Part shown: positions 1-7,547 of the stretch, one piece after another
Position numbering within the stretch: the first letter of the stretch is position 1
How the letters are laid out: every line of letters begins with the position of its first letter
Virus record (IMG/VR): IMGVR_UViG_3300008267_000084
Coordinates: 1 to 46,920 of that record
Length of the DNA: 46,920 nucleotides
Direction: 5' to 3' (one strand)
DNA from: a virus
Program-made: the position numbers and the translations under genes
The notes under the pieces: model-generated
What the model saw: only the letters and a program-made list of their open reading frames with translations
What the model was told of the DNA's origin: nothing
The model's database searches: none

Positions 1-114
1 AGTTTATAGGGTTCAAATGGATTTCCATTTAACTGGTGGGACTACTGCGTATATGCCTAAAGTATTTGGAGCACCTTTAAAATTTGAGGCAAAGAGTATT
101 ATTTTATTTAAGTG
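1..114. repeat. Left copy of 114-base terminal direct repeat
   Basis: Bases 1-114 are identical to bases 46807-46920. The reading frame crossing the right end continues in phase here. This is what a circular, or circularly permuted, genome gives when an assembler leaves one overlap at both ends. A short physical terminal repeat is possible but less likely, because the repeat lies inside a coding region. Confidence 0.95.
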
Positions 115-184
115 CATATCTGCAACGGGTGGTGGGACTTGGGATGTGGCTATTGATTATGATATTTGGTTAGTAGCAGATTAA
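1..184 (+). CDS. C-terminal part of virion structural protein split by the window ends
   Basis: This is the 3' end of the gene that starts at 46241. Joining the two parts through the 114-base overlap gives 249 residues. The frame enters at base 2 and stops at TAA 182-184, ending in TWDVAIDYDIWLVAD. The joined protein has the Thr/Gly-rich repeats (for example GTGARTISITG and GSGGTAAGNITIT) common in capsid-decoration or tail-decoration proteins of marine and environmental phages. It lies among connector and tail-completion candidates, so a virion role is likely; the exact position in the particle is inferred only. Confidence 0.8.
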   Translation, partial: VYRVQMDFHLTGGTTAYMPKVFGAPLKFEAKSIILFKCISATGGGTWDVAIDYDIWLVAD

Positions 185-253
185 AAGATTTAAAGACCAG
201 TAATCTTTTTAATAATAGGCAAAAGACTTTTTAATAATACTTATTTTTATATT

Positions 254-805
254 GTGATTTCAGACGTAATAACATATCTTAACGCTAAACTAACTACTCT
301 AGGTTTCTTTAATAACGTCATTTGTTTAGCCGAACGAATCGAGAGAGAGGGTAGAGTTTACCCAGCTTTATACGCTTCGGGCGGTAATTATGTTGAAATT
401 AACCTAGACAATAGTGGCTCAACTTGTTATTGGAGAAAAAACGGAAACGTATCTGTAAACGAGGAAGATAATGTAAGTGGGATAGGAGTTCAATATAGAA
501 CTAATATCCCATTAAAGTTCGTTGGATTCATTCCTAAGACATATGCTGATAATCAATACTTTGCTGATAATATTATTGCTGAGATAATCGGAAATCTAAC
601 AACAAGTAATTCAGCATTAAAACAAGCATTAAAAGCTAAAGTAGCAAGGGTAACGGCTACAAGTTATAATACCGATGGGCGATTGGTGGGGCTAGAGGAA
701 TATGATAATATAAACTTCGAGCCTAACTACACACACGCTTATTTCAGTATTGACTTTAATATAATTTTCGTTACTAATAACCAATGTTATAATACTATTT
801 GCTAA
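254..805 (+). CDS. Candidate tail terminator / tail completion protein
   Basis: A protein of 183 residues from a GTG start (MISDVITYLNAKL...). It opens with a short helix followed by mixed beta-rich sequence, as in small tail-terminator proteins, and its size fits that class. It follows the connector-type genes at 44163-46239 and the junction gene, where a head-closure or tail-completion gene is expected. No catalytic motif is visible. Its stop TAA shares its last base with the ATG of the next gene (TAATG), so translation is probably coupled. The assignment rests on position and size and is tentative. Confidence 0.5.
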   Translation: MISDVITYLNAKLTTLGFFNNVICLAERIEREGRVYPALYASGGNYVEINLDNSGSTCYWRKNGNVSVNEEDNVSGIGVQYRTNIPLKFVGFIPKTYADNQYFADNIIAEIIGNLTTSNSALKQALKAKVARVTATSYNTDGRLVGLEEYDNINFEPNYTHAYFSIDFNIIFVTNNQCYNTIC

Positions 806-954
806 TGGCTAAGAGATGTTGTCCAAAATCTAGTCCAGCGTTTATAAGAACTCTTTTGAGTCCTGCGGCTGCTGTTTCTACAAATTGGATTTTAGATAGT
901 GGATTTTGGGCTGATTCTCGTGTATGGGAAGATACAAATGTTTGGATTGACTAA
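805..954 (+). CDS. Small virion-associated protein with CC...SSPAF-RTLL N-terminus
   Basis: A 49-residue frame starting on an ATG that overlaps the previous stop. It begins MAKRCCPKSSPAFIRTLL and ends with an aromatic, acidic tail (WILDSGFW...VWID). Its first 18 residues resemble the start of the SGNH fibre at 1459 (MARCRNKRNCFGSSPAFRRTLL). The short segment may therefore be a shared anchor or assembly tag of the tail tip. Tight TAATG coupling and this similarity are the reasons to call it a gene. Confidence 0.7.
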   Translation: MAKRCCPKSSPAFIRTLLSPAAAVSTNWILDSGFWADSRVWEDTNVWID

Positions 955-979
955 TAATTAATAATTAATAATAAATAAA

Positions 980-1459
980 ATGGCATCAATTTCAGATGGT
1001 GAGTCAGGAGCTTCGGTTCGTGCAAAATTAAATACAGCATTAGGGCAACTATTTGTTTGTTCTAGGAAACTAGGATGGGCTTCAGGTTACTCTGTTCCAA
1101 ACGCAAGTACCGTATATTGCGGGGATAGTCCAACAGGAACTCCAAATGCAACAGCAACAAACAGGCAATTTAGACTTCAAACAGGAGTAATAAAGACTGC
1201 TGATTTTTCTGTTTCTTGCACAGGGTTGGGAACAACCGAAGCGGTTACATTTAATTTGAGAAACATAACAGACGCAACTAGCACTCTTATTTATGCTTCA
1301 TTAACAATGAGTGCAACGACTAAGGGATTTGTGGCTACAGGGTTAAACATTACAACGGATGCCACAAAGGAATATGCTATTGAAATGGTTACACCAACAT
1401 TCGGTACACCACCAACAGGAGTTGCTTTATCGATGAACTTAAATATTTTTGTTGCTTAG
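980..1459 (+). CDS. Tail fibre or tip structural protein
   Basis: A 159-residue protein. Its N-terminus, SDGESGASVRAKLNTALGQL, matches a segment that recurs in phage fibre and collar proteins (GESG-xSVR-xK-N). The rest is Thr/Ala-rich and beta-strand-like, as in decoration or receptor-binding jelly rolls. The start ATG follows a very AT-rich leader with no Shine-Dalgarno site. The stop TAG overlaps the GTG start of the esterase fibre, so the two are probably translated together and may sit together on the particle. Confidence 0.65.
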   Translation: MASISDGESGASVRAKLNTALGQLFVCSRKLGWASGYSVPNASTVYCGDSPTGTPNATATNRQFRLQTGVIKTADFSVSCTGLGTTEAVTFNLRNITDATSTLIYASLTMSATTKGFVATGLNITTDATKEYAIEMVTPTFGTPPTGVALSMNLNIFVA

Positions 1460-2898
1460 TGGCAAGATGTAGAAATAAAAGAAATTGTTTTGGGAGTAGC
1501 CCTGCATTTAGGCGAACACTCTTGAATGGATATGGTAATTCTTATTCAGATGAGGCAATTGCTTTGTTTGACAAATGGGATTCACTAGGAACTCCCGCTG
1601 ATTCAACTAGAAAAACATTAGTAAATAATACTATTGTTGCTTTAAAAAATGAAGGTGTTTGGGATGAATTAGATTTTCTTTATATGTGGACTGCCCACTC
1701 TCAAACAGCATCTTTAGTAGATTGGAAAAACCCAACAACTAGAACAGCAACAGTAGGGGGTAATTTAACTTTTACGATTGATGATTATTGGGCAGGAGGG
1801 ACAACAGGATATATTAATTTAGGATACAATCCAACTACCAACGGAGGGAAATTCACACAAAACAGCAATAGTTACGGGTGTTACATTGTTGATAGGGTAA
1901 CAGAAAACAAAAGAGATATGGCTGCTATGACAGCAGGAATAGCGGGGATTGATTTAATGGCTGTTTCTAATACAGGTTCGTTCTTTACATACAATAATAG
2001 TGCTACTCAAAACTTAGGAGATAGTCGTGGAGGTCGTGGATTACACGCATCAAAACGCACAGGAGCAACAACCCATTTTAATACCTACGGAGGTTATAAC
2101 AACGGGACAAGTTTTACAGGTGCAAGTTCGGCAGTAGAGAATCAAAATTGGTATGAATTCTGTCGTAGTTTGAATGGGACTTTAGGATTATTTACAACTC
2201 GTAAACACAGATATTCTTTTGCAGGAAGTGGAGCTTTTTCTTTGTATAATTTCAATACAACTATAGAGCAATACTTTTTAAACCCATTAGGTAAGTGTCC
2301 TGTTAAGAGAATTACTTTTGATGGGAATAGCTTTACAGCAAATGGGGAATATGTTGCTCAAACATTATTAGCGATTAATGATTATGCTAATATTGATATA
2401 AGTGCTAGAGGATTGGCAGGATATGGAACACCTGCATTAATAACAGATGCACAAACTTACGTTTATCCGTTTACTAAAAATTGGCTCACTAAGAACATTT
2501 ATTTCTTATGGGAATTAACAAACGATATGCAGTTGAATGGTGCAAGTCCAACAACGGCTTATGCTAATTTAGTATCGTGGTGCGACCAATTAAGAACAGC
2601 GCAACCCGATGCTATTATAATTGCTGGGACGATGTTACCGAGAGGGACTTTAACACTAAGACAAAACGATGCTGATTATTATGACGATACAACAACAAAC
2701 GGAAAGATAAGAAATCATTTAGTACAAGATGGACACGCTGATTATATTTGTGATGTTGGAGCAGATTTATTAATGGGGCAATATTTACAGAATACGGACT
2801 TAACGTATTACAATGCAGATACGATTCATCCAAACGCAACAGGATTTCAAAGGCTAGTAGACAATTATATTTATCCATCAATTAGTGCAGTATTATGA
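1459..2898 (+). CDS. SGNH-hydrolase tail fibre (host-surface carbohydrate esterase candidate)
   Basis: A 479-residue protein starting at GTG within TAGTG. Residues 1-22 hold a Cys-rich SSPAFRRTLL segment shared with the 49-residue protein at 805. Residues 40-260 resemble beta-sandwich fibre domains. The C-terminal part has SGNH/GDSL blocks: DGNSF with the likely nucleophile Ser291, Asn355 in WELTND, and DTIHPN with Asp454 and His457. SGNH enzymes of this kind usually remove acetyl or other ester groups from polysaccharides, so it may trim capsule or O-antigen during adsorption. Its place just before the lysis genes fits a receptor-binding fibre. Confidence 0.75.
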   Translation: MARCRNKRNCFGSSPAFRRTLLNGYGNSYSDEAIALFDKWDSLGTPADSTRKTLVNNTIVALKNEGVWDELDFLYMWTAHSQTASLVDWKNPTTRTATVGGNLTFTIDDYWAGGTTGYINLGYNPTTNGGKFTQNSNSYGCYIVDRVTENKRDMAAMTAGIAGIDLMAVSNTGSFFTYNNSATQNLGDSRGGRGLHASKRTGATTHFNTYGGYNNGTSFTGASSAVENQNWYEFCRSLNGTLGLFTTRKHRYSFAGSGAFSLYNFNTTIEQYFLNPLGKCPVKRITFDGNSFTANGEYVAQTLLAINDYANIDISARGLAGYGTPALITDAQTYVYPFTKNWLTKNIYFLWELTNDMQLNGASPTTAYANLVSWCDQLRTAQPDAIIIAGTMLPRGTLTLRQNDADYYDDTTTNGKIRNHLVQDGHADYICDVGADLLMGQYLQNTDLTYYNADTIHPNATGFQRLVDNYIYPSISAVL

Positions 2899-3062
2899 TA
2901 CACAAGATTTTAGACTACGTAGATGTACCATTGTTACATATTCTAGCGATAGGAGTTACGTTTACTAATGTGGAGTTGTTTTTAAAAATAACATCTTTAT
3001 TATTAGCGATAGGTTACACCGCTTGGAAATGGATTCACGAGTATAAAAAGAGGAATAAGTAA
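2895..3062 (+). CDS. Small membrane protein, holin candidate
   Basis: A 55-residue frame whose ATG overlaps the fibre gene's TGA and whose TAA overlaps the ATG of the endolysin. It holds hydrophobic stretches around VPLLHILAIGVTF and FLKITSLLLAIGYTAW, then a basic tail (WIHEYKKRNK). Small size, two possible membrane segments, a charged C-terminus and direct coupling to a peptidoglycan enzyme fit a holin, though the gene at 3615 is an alternative. Confidence 0.65.
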   Translation: MIHKILDYVDVPLLHILAIGVTFTNVELFLKITSLLLAIGYTAWKWIHEYKKRNK

Positions 3063-3523
3063 TGGGTAATATTAGTGAACATTTTGATTTAGAAGAATTT
3101 ATAGACCCTGTTACTTACAAAGCAAGGGGTGAAGATTCGGTGGGATTAATTAATAGAAAGCTAATTGATATAGCAGAGTTTATACGCTCTAAAATTGGAA
3201 AGCCTGTAACGATTAATAATTGGCACGATGGAGGACAATACAAAGAAAGCGGATTAAGAAACCCAAATACTAAAACAGGGGCTAAGTTGTCTCAACACAA
3301 ATTGGGGAATGCAATCGACCCTAAAGTAAGCGGATATGGAGGGGATGAATGGTATAACTTTGTGAAAGAGAACGCAAAGGAGCTTTATAATTTAGGGGCT
3401 AGAAGGATTGAGGATAAAAGTATAGCTACCACTTGGTTACACATTGATTGCAAGGAACACGGTAAAAAATGTATTCAGGTAGTTGATTTAACTAAAGTAA
3501 CTGAAGAAATAGCAATAAAATAA
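3062..3523 (+). CDS. Peptidase M15-family endolysin
   Basis: A 153-residue protein with the zinc-binding pattern of M15 peptidases: SQHKLGNAID (His79, Asp86) and TWLHID (His127). These enzymes cut peptide bonds of the peptidoglycan stem or cross-bridge. No signal peptide is visible, so it needs a holin to reach the wall. It sits between two small membrane-protein genes and upstream of a spanin-like pair, a normal lysis cassette for a Gram-negative host. Confidence 0.85.
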   Translation: MGNISEHFDLEEFIDPVTYKARGEDSVGLINRKLIDIAEFIRSKIGKPVTINNWHDGGQYKESGLRNPNTKTGAKLSQHKLGNAIDPKVSGYGGDEWYNFVKENAKELYNLGARRIEDKSIATTWLHIDCKEHGKKCIQVVDLTKVTEEIAIK

Positions 3524-3585
3524 ACCCCTAACAACTGCCGTGAAGTTATCCCATTAGGAAACTTGTTAACTCAAGTACGGGTTTA
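3521..3585. ncRNA. Candidate structured RNA or leader between endolysin and membrane gene
   Basis: TAAACCC at 3521-3527 can pair with GGGTTTA at 3579-3585. Inside are a 5-bp hairpin ACTTG/CAAGT (3561-3565 with 3572-3576) and a weaker AACT/AGTT hairpin. The shape is cloverleaf-like but lacks tRNA signatures such as a canonical T-loop. On the minus strand a TATCTTTG element (3615-3608) would point into it, and U-rich sequence follows GGGTTTA. Its reality and strand are uncertain. Confidence 0.25.
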
Positions 3586-3614
3586 AGTATCAATAAAACG
3601 AATAGTGCAAAGAT

Positions 3615-3872
3615 ATGAAAAAAATTAAAGAGATATTCAATAATATTTTACATTCGTTAAAAACGGACAAAGAGGGTTATAGTGCAAGAAAATTAAGTGC
3701 CTTTGTTATTATCTTAATGGTAGTAATCTTACACGTTAAATGGTTTCGCTCTGATAGATGGGAGTATATTGCGGAGGTGCTAGGGTTTGACTTTATGTTT
3801 ATTTTATGCTGTTTAGGATTAGCCACGTGGCAAGCTGTAAAAGAAAAATCAAATGACCTACCTAAAGAATAA
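3615..3872 (+). CDS. Two-span membrane protein, alternative holin
   Basis: An 85-residue protein with a basic N-terminal helix, then hydrophobic segments around residues 29-43 (AFVIILMVVILHV) and 57-74 (LGFDFMFILCCLGLATW), then a charged tail. This is the layout of small phage holins. It lies 91 bases after the endolysin and overlaps the next gene by 20 bases. Which of this gene and the one at 2895 is the holin cannot be settled from sequence. Confidence 0.65.
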   Translation: MKKIKEIFNNILHSLKTDKEGYSARKLSAFVIILMVVILHVKWFRSDRWEYIAEVLGFDFMFILCCLGLATWQAVKEKSNDLPKE

Positions 3873-4161
3873 CATCTTAACGATAATACTTTGTTTAGCT
3901 CTAGGGCTTTATATTTGGCGTTCTAACACACTCAAATACCAACGTGATAACATTGAGTCAAAGGTATTAAAAGAGTTCGTTATATCGCATTTAAAAGAGT
4001 TGGATAAACAATTAGATGAGGTACAACTAAAATCAACAGCCGATTCAATAGCTAGAAACGAAGTACTAAAAACCCTACCAAAATATGAAAAAAATCTTAG
4101 TATTACTCGCCTTAAATTTATTCGGGATAGCTTACGGGCAGGACACCATTTGTCTAACTGA
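3853..4161 (+). CDS. Inner-membrane spanin (Rz-like) candidate
   Basis: A 102-residue protein with one N-terminal membrane segment (NNILTIILCLALGLYIW) followed by a charged helical region likely to form a coiled coil (residues 30-95). That is the plan of an i-spanin, which links the inner to the outer membrane in the last step of lysis. Its 3' end overlaps the next gene by 77 bases in another frame, as in many nested Rz/Rz1 pairs. The family was not matched by homology. Confidence 0.55.
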   Translation: MTYLKNNILTIILCLALGLYIWRSNTLKYQRDNIESKVLKEFVISHLKELDKQLDEVQLKSTADSIARNEVLKTLPKYEKNLSITRLKFIRDSLRAGHHLSN

Positions 4162-4411
4162 TAGAGAGTTTAATGCCTTACTAGTTAAGTCTAATTGCAC
4201 CGAACTATACAAAGCTGATTCTGTTTTACTTTGGGATAAAAGTAAACATATAGATTTACTTAATGATAAAATAGTAAACAAAAATGTTTACATTGAGGTT
4301 ATGGATGAGCAGTTAAAAAAGACCAAACGACAAATGTTTAAGTATAAGTTTGGGATGTTCACCGCTATTATAGTTGGAATTTCAACAAATATTTATTTGA
4401 TATTCAGATAA
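4085..4411 (+). CDS. Exported protein, possible partner of the Rz-like spanin
   Basis: A 108-residue protein with a signal peptide (MKKILVLLALNLFGIAYGQ), a charged helical middle, and a second hydrophobic segment at the C-terminus (FGMFTAIIVGISTNIYLIF). It starts inside the Rz-like gene. A usual Rz1 is a small lipoprotein, but no lipobox Cys is seen here; the C-terminal membrane anchor is different. It may be an atypical spanin subunit or an unrelated membrane protein. Confidence 0.55.
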   Translation: MKKILVLLALNLFGIAYGQDTICLTDREFNALLVKSNCTELYKADSVLLWDKSKHIDLLNDKIVNKNVYIEVMDEQLKKTKRQMFKYKFGMFTAIIVGISTNIYLIFR

Positions 4412-4424
4412 TTGTTTATATTTG
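4396..4424 (+). promoter_or_regulatory. Bacteroidota-type promoter TTTG-N17-TATATTTG
   Basis: TTTG at 4396-4399 is followed after 17 bases by TATATTTG at 4417-4424, a full match to the Bacteroidota -33/-7 consensus. It overlaps the end of the spanin-like gene and would give a leader of about 18 bases before the ATG at 4448. It probably drives 4448-6497. Confidence 0.75.
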
Positions 4425-4447
4425 CAATCTAACTAATACACAAAACT

Positions 4448-4810
4448 ATGAAAGCAAGTGAATTAAGGGTTGGGAATTGGGTGCAAACCGATAAAAATAG
4501 AGAGTATCAAATTTACCTAAGTTGGTTTGAGTGTTGTAAGGATTCACAATGGGGTAGAGATATTCAGCTAGATACACACCCCATCCCCCTAACAGAAGAA
4601 TGGTTGGTTAAGTTTGGGTTTAAGCGAGATTCAACTCTATATGGAGAAACAAGAAAATTGGGATGTTTTAATATTGGCAAACTAACTAATGGTTATTTTA
4701 TTGAAGGTGGAGTTGATTCAAACAAAACATCAATTAACATCCAATACGTCCACCAACTACAAAATCTTTACTTTTCTTTAACTAATGAGGAACTAACTAT
4801 AAACCCCTAA
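4448..4810 (+). CDS. Conserved Bacteroidota phage protein of unknown function
   Basis: A 120-residue protein beginning MKASELRVGNWVQTD and ending with IQYVHQLQNLYFSLTNEEL. This start and this C-terminal YVHQLQNLYF-LT-EEL phrase recur in small proteins of many Bacteroidota phages and prophages. No enzymatic motif is seen. It is the first gene after the promoter at 4396-4424, so it is probably made in quantity. Confidence 0.7.
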   Translation: MKASELRVGNWVQTDKNREYQIYLSWFECCKDSQWGRDIQLDTHPIPLTEEWLVKFGFKRDSTLYGETRKLGCFNIGKLTNGYFIEGGVDSNKTSINIQYVHQLQNLYFSLTNEELTINP

Positions 4811-4814
4811 AACT

Positions 4815-5810
4815 ATGGCAAATAATAATGGTGAGGGATTGCCAGTAAAAACAGCAAGGGAATTGGTAAAGCGATTTCCTGATTCTCCTAAATTAACACT
4901 AGCGAAAAAACTATACAAAGATAATCCAAAGATTTATAACTCCGTAGAACACGCTAGGGGTTGTATAAATAAAATAAGAGGGTTGTATGGGGATAGAAAA
5001 ATGACAGACAAGTCTTTATTCCAAGAGCCTAAATTTAATTACAATCCTTTTAATTTACCCGAATCCAAGTCAGAGCCTAGAGAAGTTTGGAAACTTCCAA
5101 AATCGCTCTCTAAGGTGTTATTATTATCTGATATACATTTCCCTTACCAAGATAACAAAGCATTAACCACAGCCCTAAAATACGGGCAAAAAGAGAATGT
5201 AGATGCTATATTCTTAAACGGGGATATACTAGACTTTTACCAATTAAGCTTTCACGAGAAAGACCCACGAGTTACCTCGATTGCTGATGAACTTGAAATG
5301 GGCAGAGAGTTCTTTAAATCGCTCCGTAAAAACTTTCCAAAGGCAATGATTTACTATATAACTGGGAATCATGAACATAGAATGGAAAGATACTTAAGAG
5401 TAAAAGCTCCTGAATTATTAGACATCCAAGAATTTAGAATTGACGTATTATTAAGAGTAGCGGAGTATCAAGTAAACTATATTGAACACGGGACTAAATG
5501 TTACTTCGGTAAGTTATTAGTTGAACACGGGGACAAAATGAAAGGAAGCGGAGGTGTTAATCCTGCACGTTCTTTATTTGCTAAATTAAAACGTCACGCT
5601 ATTTGTGGGCACTTTCATAGAACATCTGAGGCGACTGAAAAGGTGTACGATGGGGACGTAGTAGTAACTTATTCTACTGGATGCTTATGTGAATTAGAAC
5701 CACGTTATATGGAGGTAAACAACCACAATCACGGGTTCGCAATGGTTGAAATGGACGGGGATGAATTTAAGGTAAGAAACTTAAAGATTGTAAACGGAAA
5801 GGTGTACTAA
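4815..5810 (+). CDS. Calcineurin-like metallophosphoesterase
   Basis: A 331-residue protein with all five metallophosphoesterase blocks: SDIH (Asp106, His108), NGD (Asp137), GNHE (Asn185, His186), VEHGD (His238) and CGHFH (His266, His268). These bind two metal ions and cleave phosphomono- or diesters. Residues 1-65 form a separate helical region that could bind nucleic acid. The substrate is unknown: nucleic acid ends, nucleotides or phosphoproteins are possible. It lies 4 bases after the preceding gene in a short operon outside the main early region. Confidence 0.85.
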   Translation: MANNNGEGLPVKTARELVKRFPDSPKLTLAKKLYKDNPKIYNSVEHARGCINKIRGLYGDRKMTDKSLFQEPKFNYNPFNLPESKSEPREVWKLPKSLSKVLLLSDIHFPYQDNKALTTALKYGQKENVDAIFLNGDILDFYQLSFHEKDPRVTSIADELEMGREFFKSLRKNFPKAMIYYITGNHEHRMERYLRVKAPELLDIQEFRIDVLLRVAEYQVNYIEHGTKCYFGKLLVEHGDKMKGSGGVNPARSLFAKLKRHAICGHFHRTSEATEKVYDGDVVVTYSTGCLCELEPRYMEVNNHNHGFAMVEMDGDEFKVRNLKIVNGKVY

Positions 5811-5839
5811 CATGGAAACAATATCAACCCACAAATCAA

Positions 5840-6364
5840 ATGTTTGATAAACTAATAGATTTCTGTATAAGTATAATCGACCACATTAACCCTATATTTA
5901 TTATAAGGGAATATCAGGAGGCTGTATTTTTACGTAATGGTAAGTTTAAAAAAGTCCTAAGTAAAGGGATTCATTTTAAATACCCTTTCGTAGATGAGTA
6001 CATTCAACAACATATTATGCTTACTACATTAACTTTGCCATCTCAATCCTTAGTAACTAAGGATGGAAAAGATATAGTTATTAAGTCGGTTGTTAAGTAT
6101 AGAATAAAGGATGTTAAGGTATTTTGTTTAGAGTTGTTTGATTCAGTTGATGCTATTTCAGATATTTCACAGGGTATAATAAAAGAGATTATAATGGATA
6201 GGGATTGGGATAGTTGTATCTCAAATGACATTGATAACTTACTCACTAAAAAAATACGCTCAGAAGTTAAGAAGTACGGAGTAGAAATAGAGCAAGTAAC
6301 ACTAACCGACATCGCTAAGATAAGAACTATTCGCCTAATAAATGAAGGACAGTCTATTGGTTGA
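5840..6364 (+). CDS. SPFH/band-7 domain protein
   Basis: A 174-residue protein. Its N-terminus is hydrophobic and probably membrane-associated (LIDFCISIIDHINPIFII). The SPFH signature follows: EYQEAVFLRNGKFKKVLSKG-HFKYPF, then DGKDIVIKSVVKYRI and a helical part ending GVEIEQVTLTDI. SPFH proteins (prohibitin, stomatin, HflK/C) form membrane rings and often control FtsH-type proteases. It is short and lacks the long C-terminal coiled coil. A second, longer SPFH protein is encoded at 37444-38259. Confidence 0.8.
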   Translation: MFDKLIDFCISIIDHINPIFIIREYQEAVFLRNGKFKKVLSKGIHFKYPFVDEYIQQHIMLTTLTLPSQSLVTKDGKDIVIKSVVKYRIKDVKVFCLELFDSVDAISDISQGIIKEIIMDRDWDSCISNDIDNLLTKKIRSEVKKYGVEIEQVTLTDIAKIRTIRLINEGQSIG

Positions 6365-6497
6365 TACTCTAGATATTTATGAGTACTCAATAAAATTCAA
6401 TCACAACGTACCTATTGACTTTCCTTATGATTCTAGCTTCGATATACAAGTTATAGGATGTTTGATTATATTTTATCACACCCTTAGTACCCTTTAG
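6342..6497 (+). CDS. Small ORF of unknown function
   Basis: A 51-residue frame (MKDSLLVDTLDIYEY...) whose ATG lies inside the end of the SPFH gene, overlapping by 23 bases. It has a hydrophobic stretch near the C-terminus (VIGCLIIFY) and uses codons like its neighbours. It would be the last gene of this plus-strand operon before the convergent early region. Evidence is only the overlap and plausible composition. Confidence 0.5.
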   Translation: MKDSLLVDTLDIYEYSIKFNHNVPIDFPYDSSFDIQVIGCLIIFYHTLSTL

Positions 6498-6519
6498 TAT
6501 AATACCATTTAGTATAATA
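6493..6519. repeat. Two 12-base direct repeats between convergent operons
   Basis: TTTAGTATAATA occurs at 6493-6504 and again at 6508-6519. It lies where the plus-strand operon ends (6497) and the minus-strand early operon ends (6537). It may be part of a weak bidirectional terminator, but no GC-rich stem is seen. Confidence 0.6.
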
Positions 6520-6536
6520 GTATTGTTTGTATTGTG

Positions 6537-6734
6537 TTAAGCATTTAGATTATTTAATGCGTTTCTGTATGCTTCGAATTTAGTTTTACCATCTCCTTCT
6601 CCATACTCTTTTTGACCTCTTCCTATGCGTTCTAGCCAGTCTTTATGCCATACACGGCAAAACCATAGTGTTAAACAATTATAGTTTAAATCAACGGAAT
6701 CTAATTTTGGGTTTTTTGATTTATAGAATTTCAT
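6537..6734 (-). CDS. Hypothetical small protein
   Basis: A 65-residue protein (MKFYKSKNPKLD...) with a C-terminal segment GDGKTKFEAYRNALNNLNA that resembles small alpha/beta domains with a final helix. Aromatic residues are frequent (LWFCRVWHKDW). It is the last gene of the minus-strand early block. No function is recognised. Confidence 0.65.
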   Translation of the reverse strand: MKFYKSKNPKLDSVDLNYNCLTLWFCRVWHKDWLERIGRGQKEYGEGDGKTKFEAYRNALNNLNA

Positions 6735-6742
6735 TTCCTTAG

Positions 6743-7546
6743 TTATTTACTTTGATTAAGTGATGCAATAGTTTTAGCAATCAATTCAAGTTCGTTTCTA
6801 AAGTAGACAAACTTTTCTCCCGAAGGATTACTTGAAACCAGTAACCCCATAATTGCTTTTTCTAAATCTTTCTTTTCTCCTATATCTACAATAGGTAGAG
6901 AGTAGTTAGATTGCTTTAACCAAGCAAATGAATCTCTCCATGTTAAAAATTGAAGGTCAAATGGAACATTCTCTTCTTCAAATTCTTTTTCCACCTTATC
7001 CCAATCCTCCACCTGTTTCTTGTTATCTAGTTGAGAAAAGTAAATGGGTTGAGCTTCTTCAATTATTTTTATCAACGCTTGTCTTTCCTCTTCTGAAATA
7101 CCACACTCTCTATCAAATCGTTCTGCTATTTGGTAAGCATCAACTATACTCTCTTTTTCGGGTTGCTTTTCCTCTATCGGTTGAGATAGAAAAGGAGCGA
7201 AGTAAAATGCTTCAGTATTTGCAGACTCTTTTAATCTACGAATCATATCATCTGAACAATCTTTTTTTAATCTACCATCAAAGCGAGGTTTTCTTAATTC
7301 GTTATCATAGCTTTCTACAAGCCATCCATCAGGCTCTATCATCCCCTGCAAAGAGTTTGATGAGGGTGGGAGGTAGATGCGGGAAACCTTTATTTTACTA
7401 TGATGGTAGTCTATTTCGGCTTGAATCTGATTTGGATACGAATGTCTTTCATTTCCTACTTCATCAAGATATAAATACCTTTTATTTGAATCGAGCTTAC
7501 TCAAATCGACATCTTTAATTTCTGTTAATACTAGTTGCTTTTCCAT
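6743..7546 (-). CDS. Hypothetical protein, 267 residues
   Basis: An acidic and largely helical protein. Residues 70-120 include LPPSSNSLQGMIEPDGWLVE and a Cys/Asp-rich turn. The middle is Glu/Lys-rich and may be a linker, and the C-terminus is helical (ELELIAKTIASLNQ). It lies one base from the DUF551-like gene upstream, so the two are in one operon. No family is recognised. Confidence 0.65.
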   Translation of the reverse strand: MEKQLVLTEIKDVDLSKLDSNKRYLYLDEVGNERHSYPNQIQAEIDYHHSKIKVSRIYLPPSSNSLQGMIEPDGWLVESYDNELRKPRFDGRLKKDCSDDMIRRLKESANTEAFYFAPFLSQPIEEKQPEKESIVDAYQIAERFDRECGISEEERQALIKIIEEAQPIYFSQLDNKKQVEDWDKVEKEFEEENVPFDLQFLTWRDSFAWLKQSNYSLPIVDIGEKKDLEKAIMGLLVSSNPSGEKFVYFRNELELIAKTIASLNQSK

Positions 7547-7547
7547 G

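Noticed and set aside
3521-3585. tRNA gene suggested by a cloverleaf-like fold
   Set aside because: The middle arm has a 3-bp stem and 5-base loop and the T-loop signature is missing on both strands.
5812-5847. 11-codon frame before the SPFH gene
   Set aside because: Too short to judge; could be a leader peptide but nothing else supports it.
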